Positions 43,483 through 54,547 of a DNA stretch of 64,000 nt are shown piece by piece. Every line of letters begins with the position of its first letter. Within the stretch, counting starts at the first letter, position 1. Under the pieces are notes generated by a model. That model was not told where the DNA came from. It did not search any database and saw only the letters and a list, made by a program, of their open reading frames with translations. Source of the DNA: Georgenia thermotolerans (lineage in GTDB: Bacteria; Actinomycetota; Actinomycetes; Actinomycetales; Actinomycetaceae); contig NZ_VUKF01000020.1 of assembly GCF_009193185.1 (NCBI RefSeq), positions 1 through 64,000 of the forward strand. Reading direction: 5' to 3'. A program made the translations under genes and the position numbers.

Positions 43483-44289
43483 CTAGCGGGCCGCGAGCCA
43501 GCCGCGCAGCCGGTCGGGGCGGTCGGTGATGATCGCGTCCACCCCGGCGGCGACGGCGGCGGTCCAGTGCGCCGGCTCGTTGAGGGTCCACACCATGGTC
43601 CGCAGCCCCTCCCCGTGCAGGGCGTCGACGAGCCCGGGCTCGTCCAGGAGGAGGGGGCCCGCGGGGTTGACCGTCATCACGCCCAGCTCCCGGCACAGCG
43701 CCACGAGGTCCTCGGGCAGGTCGGCGAGCAGCAGGCCGCGGGGCAGGTCGGGGGCGACGTCGCGCAGCGCTGCCACCGTCTCGGTCCAGAAGCTCTGGAC
43801 CAGGACGCGGTCGTGCAGCCCGGCCCGTTCGATTGCCTCGGTCACCTGGCGCGCCGCCTCCGGCCGCCAGGCGCCCTTGAACTCCGCGAGCAGCCCGATG
43901 CCGGGCCGCTCGGCGAGGAAGGCGAGCAGCTCGAGCGCTGTGGGCACCCGCGCGCCGCGGTAGCGCGGGGAGAACCAGGTGCCGGCGTCGAGGCGGCGCA
44001 GCTCGTCGGCGTCGAGGTCGTCCACCCGGCCCGCGCCGTCGGTGGTGGCGTCGACGGTGTCGTTGTGGATGACGACGGCGACGCCGTCCCGGGTGAGCTG
44101 GAGGTCCACCTCGATGAGGTCGGCGCCGGCCCGCCACGCCGCCTCGAAGGCCACGAGCGTGTTCTCGGGGGCCACCGAGGAGTTGCCGCGGTGGGCCACG
44201 ACCAGCGGCAGGGCCGCGTCGCCGGGGCCGCCGGGCACGGCCGGCAGCCCGGCCGTGCCCGGGACCGGCGCGGCGGTCGCGCCGGTCAC
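43483..44289 (-). CDS. ugpQ: Glycerophosphodiester phosphodiesterase (UgpQ-like)
   Basis: A 268-residue cytoplasmic GDPD, a TIM barrel hydrolysing glycerophosphodiesters to glycerol 3-phosphate and an alcohol. Catalytic and Ca2+-binding residues: VVAHRGNSSVAPENT (His about 33, Glu about 42), LIEVDLQLTRDG and VVIHNDTVD (second His). No signal peptide. The GTG at 44289 overlaps the stop of the solute-binding protein gene (GTGA), so it belongs to the ABC operon, as ugpQ does in E. coli. That supports glycerophosphodiesters or G3P as the transported substrate. Confidence 0.9.
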   Translation of the reverse strand: MTGATAAPVPGTAGLPAVPGGPGDAALPLVVAHRGNSSVAPENTLVAFEAAWRAGADLIEVDLQLTRDGVAVVIHNDTVDATTDGAGRVDDLDADELRRLDAGTWFSPRYRGARVPTALELLAFLAERPGIGLLAEFKGAWRPEAARQVTEAIERAGLHDRVLVQSFWTETVAALRDVAPDLPRGLLLADLPEDLVALCRELGVMTVNPAGPLLLDEPGLVDALHGEGLRTMVWTLNEPAHWTAAVAAGVDAIITDRPDRLRGWLAAR

Positions 44290-45683
44290 AGGTAGGGCTC
44301 GACGTTGTCGGTGAAGGCCCGCTCGAGCTGCGGGGTGATCTCGGCCCAGACGGTCTCGGCGTCGGTGCCCCGCAGGACGATCTTCTCGAGCCCGTCGGTG
44401 AGGATCTTGTCCCCGGAGGGGACGAACACCCGCGACCAGTCCTGGCTGCGGGTCTTCGCGGTCAGCTGGTCGACCGAGGTGCGGAACTGCGGCGTCTGCG
44501 CGTACACCTCACCCATGATGGGCCCGTCGATCGCCGATGTCCGCACGGGCATGTACCCGGTGCCCTGGGAGAACTCCGAGGTGTTCTCCTCGTTGGTGAG
44601 GAACGCGAGGAACATCGCGGCGGCGAGCTGCTGCTCGGGGGTGCGCGAGGCGGGGATGGCCAGGCCGGTGCCGCCCGTGGGGGTGTAGCGGCCGGGGCCC
44701 TGAGGGCCGTCGGGCAGGAAGGCGGTGCCCAGCTCGAAGCTGGTCGCCTCGAGCAGGCCGCTGAGGGAGCCGGTGGAGCCGATGAGCGCGGCGAAGGTCC
44801 CCGCGGCGAAGTCGGCGTTGGTGTCCGTGCCCACCGCGGCGAAGGCCTTGGGGCCGTGGTACATGTCGCGCACGTAGTTGCCGGCGGCGACCGCCTCGGG
44901 CGTGTCCAGGGTGACGGCCCACTCGTCGCTGTAGGCGCCGCCGTGGCCCCACAGGATGTTGGAGAACCACCACGCCGCCCAGGAGGTGCCGGTGGCCAGC
45001 CCCAGCGGCGCGCCGCCGTCGGGCAGGACGGCGCGCAGCGGCTCGCCCCAGCTCTCCAGCTCGGCCCAGTCCTTCGGGCCGCGGTCGGGCAGGCCGGCCT
45101 TCGCCCACAGGTCCTTGTTGTAGTAGAACAGCGGCGTCGAGCGGGCGTAGGGGGCGGCCCAGTGCTGGCCCTCGAACTCGTAGTCGCCGTAGAGGGTGGG
45201 GACGAAGTCGCCGGTGTCCACGCCGAGGTGGGTGAAGAGGTCGTCCAGCGGCATGATCTGGCCGTTGATGAAGTACCGGAACCACCACACGTCGCTGGCG
45301 ATGACCAGGTCGGGCAGGTTGTCGGTGCTCGAGGCGGCCTGGAAGCGCTGGGCGATCTCGTCGTAGTTCGCGCCGCCGGTGACGAGCTTGACCGCGATGT
45401 CGGGGTGCTCGGCGTTGAAGCGCTTGATGATCTCCTCCTCGATGGGCTTCGAGGCGCCGGGGTGGTTGCTCCACCAGGTGATCTCGTCGGCCGGGGTGAT
45501 CGAGGCCCAGTCCACGTCCTCCGCCTCGGCGGCGGCCGCGTCGTCGCCGACGGCGGGGCCGGCGCAGGCGGCGAGGGTCATGGCGAGGGCGCCGAGGCCG
45601 CCCGCCTGGAGGACGGCCCGGCGGGAGGGGGCCGGCGAGGGGGCCCAGAGGCCGGAGGGACGGCGGGTGAGGGACGTGCGCAC
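44286..45683 (-). CDS. ABC transporter solute-binding lipoprotein, UgpB-like
   Basis: A 465-residue family 1 extracellular binding protein. The N terminus combines a twin-arginine motif (SRRAVLQ, residues 20-26) and a lipobox (LAAC, Cys40), so it is predicted to be a Tat-exported lipoprotein. The mature part starts ITWWSNHPGASKPIEEE and ends with ERAFTDNVEPYL, typical of sugar/UgpB proteins. It is the third gene of the operon after two permeases. The coupled GDPD gene suggests glycerol 3-phosphate or its diesters; sugars remain possible. Confidence 0.88.
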   Translation of the reverse strand: MRTSLTRRPSGLWAPSPAPSRRAVLQAGGLGALAMTLAACAGPAVGDDAAAAEAEDVDWASITPADEITWWSNHPGASKPIEEEIIKRFNAEHPDIAVKLVTGGANYDEIAQRFQAASSTDNLPDLVIASDVWWFRYFINGQIMPLDDLFTHLGVDTGDFVPTLYGDYEFEGQHWAAPYARSTPLFYYNKDLWAKAGLPDRGPKDWAELESWGEPLRAVLPDGGAPLGLATGTSWAAWWFSNILWGHGGAYSDEWAVTLDTPEAVAAGNYVRDMYHGPKAFAAVGTDTNADFAAGTFAALIGSTGSLSGLLEATSFELGTAFLPDGPQGPGRYTPTGGTGLAIPASRTPEQQLAAAMFLAFLTNEENTSEFSQGTGYMPVRTSAIDGPIMGEVYAQTPQFRTSVDQLTAKTRSQDWSRVFVPSGDKILTDGLEKIVLRGTDAETVWAEITPQLERAFTDNVEPYL

Positions 45684-45774
45684 GGATGGCTCCTTGGTGG
45701 TGGGGAGGGACTGGACGGGTGCGGGACGGGTGGGGTGCGTGGGCGCGCCGGGACGGAGCCGGGCGCGGGGCGGG

Positions 45775-46671
45775 TCAGCCGGTGACCGCGCCGGCGGTGA
45801 GGCCGGAGACGAGCCGGCGCTGGAGGACGAGGAAGACGACGACCATCGGCAGGGTGACGAGGGAGGTGGCGGCCATGAGCAGGCCCCAGTCCTGCATGCC
45901 GTCGACCTTCTGCAGGAGGGTCAGCCCCACCGGGAGCGTCATCTTGTCGGGGTCGTCGGTGACGAGGAACGGCCACAGGTACTCGTTCCACTTGCCGACG
46001 ACGGAGACGACGCCCACCGCGGCGATGGTCGGGGCGGACATCGGCACGATGAACTGGAAGAGCTTGCGCCAGTGGCCGGCGCCGTCGAGCTCGGCGGCCT
46101 CGAGGATGGACGCGGGCAGGGTGAGGAAGTGCTGGCGGAAGAGGAAGGTGCCGAACGCGCTGGCCAGGCCCGGCACGACGATCCCGTGGTAGGTGTTGAT
46201 CCACCCCAGCTCGGCAGTGAGGGTGTAGTTCGGGATGATCGTGATCTGCTGCGGGATGAGCAGGGTGAAGATCACCGCCACGAAGATCGCCCGCCGGAAC
46301 GGGATGTCGAGGAACACCAGGGCGTAGGCGCAGCCGAGCCCGAGGAGCATCTCCCCCGCCGCGCCGACCAGGGTGATCCCCACGGAGTTGAGGAACATCG
46401 TGCCCATCGGCACCAGGGACGTCGCCTCGGCGTAGTTGGACAGGTCGAGGCTGTGCGGCAGCCACTGCAGCGGCACGGTGTACAGCTCGTCGGGCTGCTT
46501 GAAGCCGGCCAGCACCATCCACAGCAGCGGCACGCCGAGGACGAGGACGGACAGGACCATGACGGCGTAGCGGCCGGGGCCGGCGTCACCGCGCCGGGGC
46601 CGGCGGGGGCGCTCCGGAGCGGGCGGCGCCGGCGCGGGCCGGGCGTCGCGGCGGGTGGCGGTGAGGCTCAT
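45775..46671 (-). CDS. ABC transporter permease, UgpE-like
   Basis: A 298-residue inner-membrane permease with six predicted segments. The EAA loop, which contacts the ATPase, reads EAAELDGAGHWRKLFQFIVP (about residues 196-215). Residues 1-33 are Pro/Arg-rich and cytoplasmic. Its ATG overlaps the UgpA-like stop (ATGA), so the permease subunits are coupled. The frame is open far upstream, but this start matches the family. Confidence 0.88.
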   Translation of the reverse strand: MSLTATRRDARPAPAPPAPERPRRPRRGDAGPGRYAVMVLSVLVLGVPLLWMVLAGFKQPDELYTVPLQWLPHSLDLSNYAEATSLVPMGTMFLNSVGITLVGAAGEMLLGLGCAYALVFLDIPFRRAIFVAVIFTLLIPQQITIIPNYTLTAELGWINTYHGIVVPGLASAFGTFLFRQHFLTLPASILEAAELDGAGHWRKLFQFIVPMSAPTIAAVGVVSVVGKWNEYLWPFLVTDDPDKMTLPVGLTLLQKVDGMQDWGLLMAATSLVTLPMVVVFLVLQRRLVSGLTAGAVTG

Positions 46672-47651
46672 GCGTAGTGCACCTTCCGCTCCGTGACCCG
46701 CAGCTGCAGCGCGGTGATGGCCAGGAGGATGACGAAGAGCACGGTGGCGACGGCGGAGGCGTAACCGGCCCGGCCGACGACGAAGCCCTCCTCGTAGATC
46801 TGGTACATCAGCGTGGTCGTCGTGCCGAGGGGCCCGCCCTGGGTCATGGCCTGGACGAGGTCGAAGGACTGCAGCGAGCTCAGCAGCAGGGTCACGACGA
46901 GGAAGAACGTCGTCGGGCCGAGCAGCGGCAGCACGATCGAGCGGAACGTGCGGGCCCGGCTGGCGCCGTCGAGGGCCGCGGCGTCGAGCAGGTCCCGCGG
47001 GACGGCCTGCAGCCCGGCGAGGTAGATGAGGGCGACGTACCCGAGGTTCTTCCACAGGTAGACGACGATCAGCATGATCAGCGCCCAGGGCGAGCTGTTG
47101 TACCAGTCGGGTGAGGCGACGCCGACCCAGCCGAGCACGACCGACAGCAGCCCGTAGCGCGGGTCGAAGATGTACAGCCAGAGCATGCCGACGGCGATGC
47201 CGGACAGCACGTACGGCGCGAACGCCACCGAGCGGGCAAACCCCCGCCCTGCCAGGCGCCGGTTGAGCACCAGGGCCAGGCCCAGCCCGAGGACCAGGGC
47301 GCCGCCCACGGTGGCGAGGGTGAACACGGCCGTGGTGGTCAGCACCATCGGGGTGTCGGGGTCCTGCCACCACTCGGCGTAGTTGCCCAGCCCCACCGAC
47401 CGGGCGGTCCGGGAGCCGACGTTCCACTGGAGGGTGGAGTAGTAGAAGCTCAGCAGCAGGGGCCGGTAGGTGAAGACGAGGAGCAGGAGGAGGTTGGGGC
47501 CGGCCAGCAGCAGGAACGCCAGCCACGTGGAGCGACGCCGGCCGAGCGGCCGCCGGCCGCGGGGGCGTCGGCGCGCCGGCGGGGGCGCCTCGACGGCGGC
47601 TCCCGGCGGCGCCACCGATGGGCGGCGCGCCGGCGTGAGGAGGGTGGTCAT
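46668..47651 (-). CDS. ABC transporter permease, UgpA-like
   Basis: A 327-residue permease with six segments plus an extended N-terminal tail rich in Pro, Ala and Arg. The EAA loop appears as DAAALDGASRARTFRSIVLP (about residues 220-240). First gene of the operon. No ATPase (UgpC) gene is in the operon, so a shared MsiK-type ATPase encoded elsewhere probably energises it, as in Streptomyces sugar importers. Confidence 0.88.
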   Translation of the reverse strand: MTTLLTPARRPSVAPPGAAVEAPPPARRRPRGRRPLGRRRSTWLAFLLLAGPNLLLLLVFTYRPLLLSFYYSTLQWNVGSRTARSVGLGNYAEWWQDPDTPMVLTTTAVFTLATVGGALVLGLGLALVLNRRLAGRGFARSVAFAPYVLSGIAVGMLWLYIFDPRYGLLSVVLGWVGVASPDWYNSSPWALIMLIVVYLWKNLGYVALIYLAGLQAVPRDLLDAAALDGASRARTFRSIVLPLLGPTTFFLVVTLLLSSLQSFDLVQAMTQGGPLGTTTTLMYQIYEEGFVVGRAGYASAVATVLFVILLAITALQLRVTERKVHYA

Positions 47652-47730
47652 CGGGGCGGGGCTTCCGTTCTCGAAGGAGTGCGAAAGTCACGCTAGGGGC
47701 AGCATCAGTGCAGGTCAGGGCCTCAGCCAC

Positions 47731-47741
47731 CGGTATTACCG
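47731..47741. promoter_or_regulatory. Small palindrome upstream of the ABC operon
   Basis: CGGTA-T-TACCG, a perfect 11-bp dyad, lies 80 nt before the first permease start. It could be an operator of a LacI/GntR-type regulator; no such gene is adjacent. Confidence 0.35.
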
Positions 47742-47820
47742 ACTGTTCCTGAAGATTTCACCGGGCGGCTCACGGGTGGTCGCGCCGGACACCTGGCGTT
47801 CGCCGAATGGTGATCCGCGC

Positions 47821-47874
47821 CACCTTCTGGGACCCGGCCCGAGGGGCCACACCTTCTGGGACCCGAGGGGCCAC
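47821..47874. repeat. Direct repeat between the serine hydrolase and the ABC operon
   Basis: CACCTTCTGGGACCC at 47821-47835 recurs at 47850-47864, and the trailing CCCGAGGGGCCAC recurs at 47838-47850 and 47862-47874. Each copy can form a GGGACCC..GGGG hairpin. It lies just after the serine hydrolase stop. Confidence 0.75.
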
Positions 47875-47881
47875 GCCGGCC

Positions 47882-48691
47882 CTACCGGCGGTGTTGGGCG
47901 AGGATGTCGTCGGTGAGCCGCGGCCATGCGTGCGCCGCCCACTCCCCGAAGGGGTTGGCGCCGAGGAAGGCCGTGGCCAGGTGGGCGTCGGGGTCGACCC
48001 ACAGGAAGCTGCCGGACTGGCCGAAGTGGCCGAAGGTGCGCGGCGACGACGTCGCGCCGGTCCAGTGCGGAGTCTTGTGGTCGCGGATCTCGAACCCGAG
48101 GCCCCAGTCGTTGTGCTCCTGGCGGCCGAACCCCGGGAGCACGCCGGACAGGCCGGGGAAGACGACGGTCGTGGCCTCGGCGAACAGCTCGCCGTCGAGC
48201 AGCGTGGGGGCGAGCAGCTCGCGGCCGAGGCGGGCGAGGTCCTCGGCGGAGCCGGTGGCGGCGTGCGCGGCCGAGCCCTCGATGAGCACGGTGGACATGC
48301 CGAGCGGGTCGATGACCGTCTCCTCGGCCCAGCTGGTGAAGTCCGTGCCGACGTGCTCGGCCACGTGCTCGGAGGCGAGCTCGATGCCGAGGTTGGAGTA
48401 GATGCGGCGCTTGCCGGGGGCGGCGAGGACGGCCCCGGAGTCGAACGGCACGCCGGAGGCGTGGGCGAGCAGGTGCCGCAGCGTCGACCCGGGCGGGCCC
48501 GCGGGGGCGTCGAGGTCGACCAGGCCACGGCGCACCGCGACGAGGGTCGCGTAGGCGGAGACCAGCTTGGTCACCGACGCCCACCGGAACTCGGTGGTCG
48601 GCTCGCCGTAGGTGGCGACGACGCCGTCCGCGTCCGTCACCACCACGCCGACGGGAAAGTCCAGGTCACGCAGTGCCTCGAAGCTGCTCAC
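47882..48691 (-). CDS. Serine hydrolase of the beta-lactamase/DD-peptidase family
   Basis: A 269-residue penicillin-binding-protein-like serine hydrolase (class C-like). The catalytic SxxK is SVTK (about residue 39) and the YxN motif is YSN (about 97). The third box near HFGQSGSF (HxG) is at about 222. No signal peptide is seen, so it is probably cytoplasmic, and esterase-like activity is as likely as beta-lactamase. GTG start. Between clpB and the ABC operon, all on one strand. Confidence 0.85.
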   Translation of the reverse strand: MSSFEALRDLDFPVGVVVTDADGVVATYGEPTTEFRWASVTKLVSAYATLVAVRRGLVDLDAPAGPPGSTLRHLLAHASGVPFDSGAVLAAPGKRRIYSNLGIELASEHVAEHVGTDFTSWAEETVIDPLGMSTVLIEGSAAHAATGSAEDLARLGRELLAPTLLDGELFAEATTVVFPGLSGVLPGFGRQEHNDWGLGFEIRDHKTPHWTGATSSPRTFGHFGQSGSFLWVDPDAHLATAFLGANPFGEWAAHAWPRLTDDILAQHRR

Positions 48692-48796
48692 CGGTCCAGC
48701 CTGCCACGAGCGCCGGGCGCGGCCGACGCCGCGCTCCCCGCGCCAGGCGTCAAGGCCACGCTCGCCGGCCGCTGCAGCCGTGACCGGCCGCTACAG

Positions 48797-48840
48797 GACC
48801 CGGCGACCGCGCCAGCTGCAGCTGGCGCGGTCGCCGGGTC
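48797..48840. terminator. 44-bp perfect palindrome downstream of clpB
   Basis: Positions 48797-48818 and 48819-48840 are exact reverse complements with no spacer. The centre is CAGCTG-CAGCTG. It lies 30 nt beyond the clpB stop, so terminator is the obvious role. Confidence 0.85.
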
Positions 48841-48869
48841 GTGGCGCGCTCGATGAGCGGCGGGTCGGC

Positions 48870-51542
<2,673 letters not shown>

Positions 51543-51593
51543 AGGGACCTCCGGTCGGGTTGGTGCAGTACTGCTTGGATCAACTCTCCCAAA

Positions 51594-51614
51594 CTTGAGT
51601 CTATTCCGCTCAAC
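51594..51614. promoter_or_regulatory. HAIR-like operator (HspR) upstream of clpB
   Basis: CTTGAGT-N7-GCTCAAC matches 12 of 14 positions of the HAIR consensus CTTGAGT-N7-ACTCAAG. It lies about 55-75 nt before the clpB start codon. HspR represses clpB and dnaK operons in streptomycetes. Confidence 0.8.
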
Positions 51615-51802
51615 CTGAGAAGTGACCGCGCAGATCGGCCGGCCGCCGGGGCGGGGCAGGCCGTGGGGCGGCATGCCACTGCCGAGGGAGGCGGCGCCAC
51701 CGGCCGGCATGTGCGGTCCGGACGAGGGGCTTGCCCCGCGGGAAGTCCGGGCCTGTACTGGATGCGAGCCAAAGCGACGACGCTGAGACGAGGCGACTTG
51801 CC

Positions 51803-52447
51803 ATGAATACGGCACCTCAGTGGGCTCTCGAGGGCGACTGGTTCGATGTGTGCAACTGCGACATCCCTTGCCCGTGCGAGTTCGCCCAACCCCCCACGAA
51901 CAACCATTGCGAGGGCGTGCTCGCCTGGCACGTCCGGGAGGGCCACTTCGGGGACGTCAGGCTCGACGGCCTGAACGTCCTCGGACTGGGCTCCTTCGAC
52001 GGAAACCTCTGGGCCGGGGCCAAGACGGCCATGGGCTTCTACCTCGACGAGCACGCGGACCAGGCCCAGCGCGACGCGCTGTGGACGATCTTCAGCGGTC
52101 AGGCCGGCGGGTGGCCCGCCGGCTTCGCCGCCCTGGTGGACGACCTGCGCGGCACGGAGTACGCCGCGGTGCACATCGAGGTCGACGACGACCTCGCCGG
52201 CTGGCGGGCCGAGGTCCCCGGCCACGTGACGGCCGCGGCCGAGGCGCTGTCGGGTCCGACCACGCCGCCCGGCGCGCGGGTCCAGCTCCTCAACCCGCCC
52301 GGCTCCGAGGTGGGTCCCGGGCAGGTGGCGACGTGGGGCGTCTCGACCGCGGCGACCGTCGACGCCCCTGCCTTTGCCATGTCCTTCCGCTGGGGCGGCC
52401 GCTCGAGCAAGCACATCCCCTTCGACTGGAGCGGGCCGGACCAGTGA
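51803..52447 (+). CDS. DUF1326 domain protein
   Basis: A 214-residue soluble protein of the DUF1326 family. The N-terminal Cys cluster [20 protein letters not shown] (residues 13-32) is the family signature and a likely metal site. No signal peptide or membrane segment. Its stop overlaps the next GTG (GTGA), so the two are produced together. Function is unknown; the recurring partnership with DUF2182 membrane proteins suggests a metal-linked complex. Confidence 0.85.
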   Translation: MNTAPQWALEGDWFDVCNCDIPCPCEFAQPPTNNHCEGVLAWHVREGHFGDVRLDGLNVLGLGSFDGNLWAGAKTAMGFYLDEHADQAQRDALWTIFSGQAGGWPAGFAALVDDLRGTEYAAVHIEVDDDLAGWRAEVPGHVTAAAEALSGPTTPPGARVQLLNPPGSEVGPGQVATWGVSTAATVDAPAFAMSFRWGGRSSKHIPFDWSGPDQ

Positions 52448-53295
52448 CGGGGCGGGGAGCCGAAGATGCTCCCCGGGCCGCGGTCCGGGCCGATCCCCTC
52501 GCCGACCTGTCCCGGCGCATCACGCTGGGCGTCACGGTCTGGCTCGCCGGGGCCGCGGCCGTCGCCTGGGTCCTGGTCGTCCGCCAGCAGCCGGGGATGA
52601 CCGGCATGGCCGCCGGGCTGGCCCAGGTCGCCGCCCCGATGGCGATGCCGTTCTCGGGGCCGGTCTTCCTGGGCATGTGGGTCGGGATGATGGTCGCGAT
52701 GATGTTCCCGACGGCGGTCCCGCTGGTCGCAGCCCACCGCCTGGTCGTCCGCCGCCGCGGTGAGGGCGCCGCGCCCACCCTGGCGCTGGTCGGCGGATAC
52801 CTGCTCGTGTGGACGGCCGCCGGGCTCCTCCCTCTGGCCGCGCTCACCCTCTTCCGGCAGCTCGCCGCCCCCGCGGGCGGCGCTCCCTGGCTGACCGTGA
52901 CGGCGGGCGCGACGCTCGTGCTCGCCGGGGCCTATCAGTTCACCTCGTGGAAGAGCATCTGCCTGGGCACGTGCCGGAGCCCCTTCGCCTTCCTGGCCCA
53001 GCACGACTTCGGTGGTGGCAGCCGCGCCGCGTGGCGCGCGGGACTGGCTCAGGGCACCTACTGCCTCGGGTGCTGCTGGGCGCTGATGTCGGTGCTGCTC
53101 GTCGTCGGACTGATGAACCTCGTCTGGATGGTCGCGCTGAGCCTGGTCTTCCTCGCCGAGAAGGTCTGGCGGCACGGCTGGGCGCTTCCTCGGATCATCG
53201 GGACGGCGCTGATCGCACTCGGGGTGGTGGTGGCGCTGTACCCGCCGCTGCTGCCGCTGCTGGCAGGCCTGACCCCAGGGCCGGCACCGATGTGA
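52444..53295 (+). CDS. DUF2182 membrane protein (predicted metal-binding)
   Basis: A 283-residue integral membrane protein with about seven hydrophobic segments. Family hallmarks: Met-rich MWVGMMVAMMFPTAVP (about residue 77), then CLGTCRSP (about 174) and GTYCLGCCWALM (about 203). The Met and Cys clusters resemble copper-binding motifs. GTG start overlaps the DUF1326 stop. Whether it transports, inserts or senses metal is unknown. Confidence 0.87.
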   Translation: MTGRGAEDAPRAAVRADPLADLSRRITLGVTVWLAGAAAVAWVLVVRQQPGMTGMAAGLAQVAAPMAMPFSGPVFLGMWVGMMVAMMFPTAVPLVAAHRLVVRRRGEGAAPTLALVGGYLLVWTAAGLLPLAALTLFRQLAAPAGGAPWLTVTAGATLVLAGAYQFTSWKSICLGTCRSPFAFLAQHDFGGGSRAAWRAGLAQGTYCLGCCWALMSVLLVVGLMNLVWMVALSLVFLAEKVWRHGWALPRIIGTALIALGVVVALYPPLLPLLAGLTPGPAPM

Positions 53296-53410
53296 GCACC
53301 CCTGGGGTCGACGCCTGCGCGAGACGTCCGAGGAGCCGCACCGGCGGCGCGATCGGGCACCACGCCCTTGCCCCTGCGCCGCCCCCTCCTCGCGCCGTTG
53401 ACGGGAGAAG

Positions 53411-54163
53411 CTAGAGCGCCGCCATGACGGTGTGCGCGCCCTGCATCGACGTCATGCCGACGACGTAGACGATGTAGAGGTCCACGACGGCGGCGAACGC
53501 CCACTCCCGCTTCGAGCCCGCGCTGCCGAGCAGGGGCAGCGCGAAGTGGCCGTTCTTGCGCCACAGCGGCGTCTCGACCAGGGGGTCCGGGCGCAGCGGC
53601 CACAGCAGCGGCACGCCCTCGGAGGTCAGCGCGTCGCCGGCCAGGTGGCACAGGCACCCGAGGACGACCGCGCTGGGCAGCCACCACGTCGTCTCCGGGG
53701 CGAACCACGTGGCGGTGAAGCCCGCGGTGAGGGACACGGCCCACGAGGAGAGCCAGCCGCGCGTCAGCCGCAGCGCCTTGGCCGCGTAGGCGACGAGCAG
53801 GACGATGATGAACCAGGCGCCCAGCTGGAACTCCTCGCCCGCGACCGGCACGCGCACCTCGGCCAGCAGCCGCGCCAGCACTCCCGCGCCGAGCACCCCG
53901 ACGAGGGAGTGGGTGGCGTGGCGGTGCCCGCCGGAGAGCTTGCCCAGGCCCCGGGTGACCCACCGCGACACGGGCGGCAGCGACCTGGCGATGGTGCCGG
54001 CGTGGTGGTCGGCGTCCAGCAGCAGCGCGGCGCCCGCCGTCACCACCGCCCCGGCGAGGACCTCGCTCGGCGGCAGCGGCATCAGACCCAACGCCCACGG
54101 CACCGTGGCGGTCACCGCGAGCCAGGCCGCGGCTCCGGTGGTGGCGTGGGCGTGGCTCATCAT
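53411..54163 (-). CDS. Membrane-bound metal-dependent hydrolase-like protein (DUF457/YdjM)
   Basis: A 250-residue protein with about five membrane segments. Conserved acid/His motifs LDADHHAGT (about residue 42), GGHRHATHS (about 72) and CHLAGDALTSEGV (about 175) are the YdjM/DUF457 pattern. YdjM is SOS-linked in E. coli, but the reaction is unknown. The start is one of two adjacent ATGs (54163 or 54160), with GGGGGAA 6 nt upstream; the frame is open to 54238. Confidence 0.8.
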   Translation of the reverse strand: MMSHAHATTGAAAWLAVTATVPWALGLMPLPPSEVLAGAVVTAGAALLLDADHHAGTIARSLPPVSRWVTRGLGKLSGGHRHATHSLVGVLGAGVLARLLAEVRVPVAGEEFQLGAWFIIVLLVAYAAKALRLTRGWLSSWAVSLTAGFTATWFAPETTWWLPSAVVLGCLCHLAGDALTSEGVPLLWPLRPDPLVETPLWRKNGHFALPLLGSAGSKREWAFAAVVDLYIVYVVGMTSMQGAHTVMAAL

Positions 54164-54297
54164 GGTGGTTCCCCCTGCGGTCGGCGTCGTCGACCATCGT
54201 CGACGACGCCACCCACATCGGACGTGGGCGTCCGTCATCCCGGGTGCGGGCGGTCGGGGGCCGCCCTAGCGTGAGGGTCCCGACCGGAAGGACCGAC

Positions 54298-54531
54298 ATG
54301 GCAACCGAGGACCTGGCCCGCAAGGCCAAGGAGGCGTTCCAGAACGAGAAGGTGAAGGCGGCCCTGCGCACCGAGCAGGCGGAGGAGGTGAGCGACGCCG
54401 TCCTCGACCGGGCAGCCGGGCTCGCCGACCGCCTCACCGGAGGGCGCTACACCGAGCAGGTGGAGCGGGGCCGCCACGCGGCGGACGAGCGCATCGGCAC
54501 CGACGCCGCCGGGCGGCCTCCCCGCCCCTGA
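54298..54531 (+). CDS. MT0933/Rv0909-like small protein, copy 1
   Basis: A 77-residue charged helical protein of the MT0933-like (Rv0909) antitoxin family: LARKAKEAFQNEKVKAALRT and the end GGRYTEQVERGRHAADERIG. Rv0909 is paired with an SRPBCC-type toxin in Mycobacterium; no such partner is adjacent here, so the antitoxin label is doubtful. GGAAGGACC precedes the ATG. It is convergent with the amidase, and a paralogue lies beyond that gene. Confidence 0.75.
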   Translation: MATEDLARKAKEAFQNEKVKAALRTEQAEEVSDAVLDRAAGLADRLTGGRYTEQVERGRHAADERIGTDAAGRPPRP

Positions 54532-54547
54532 GCCCAGCGAGCAGCGC

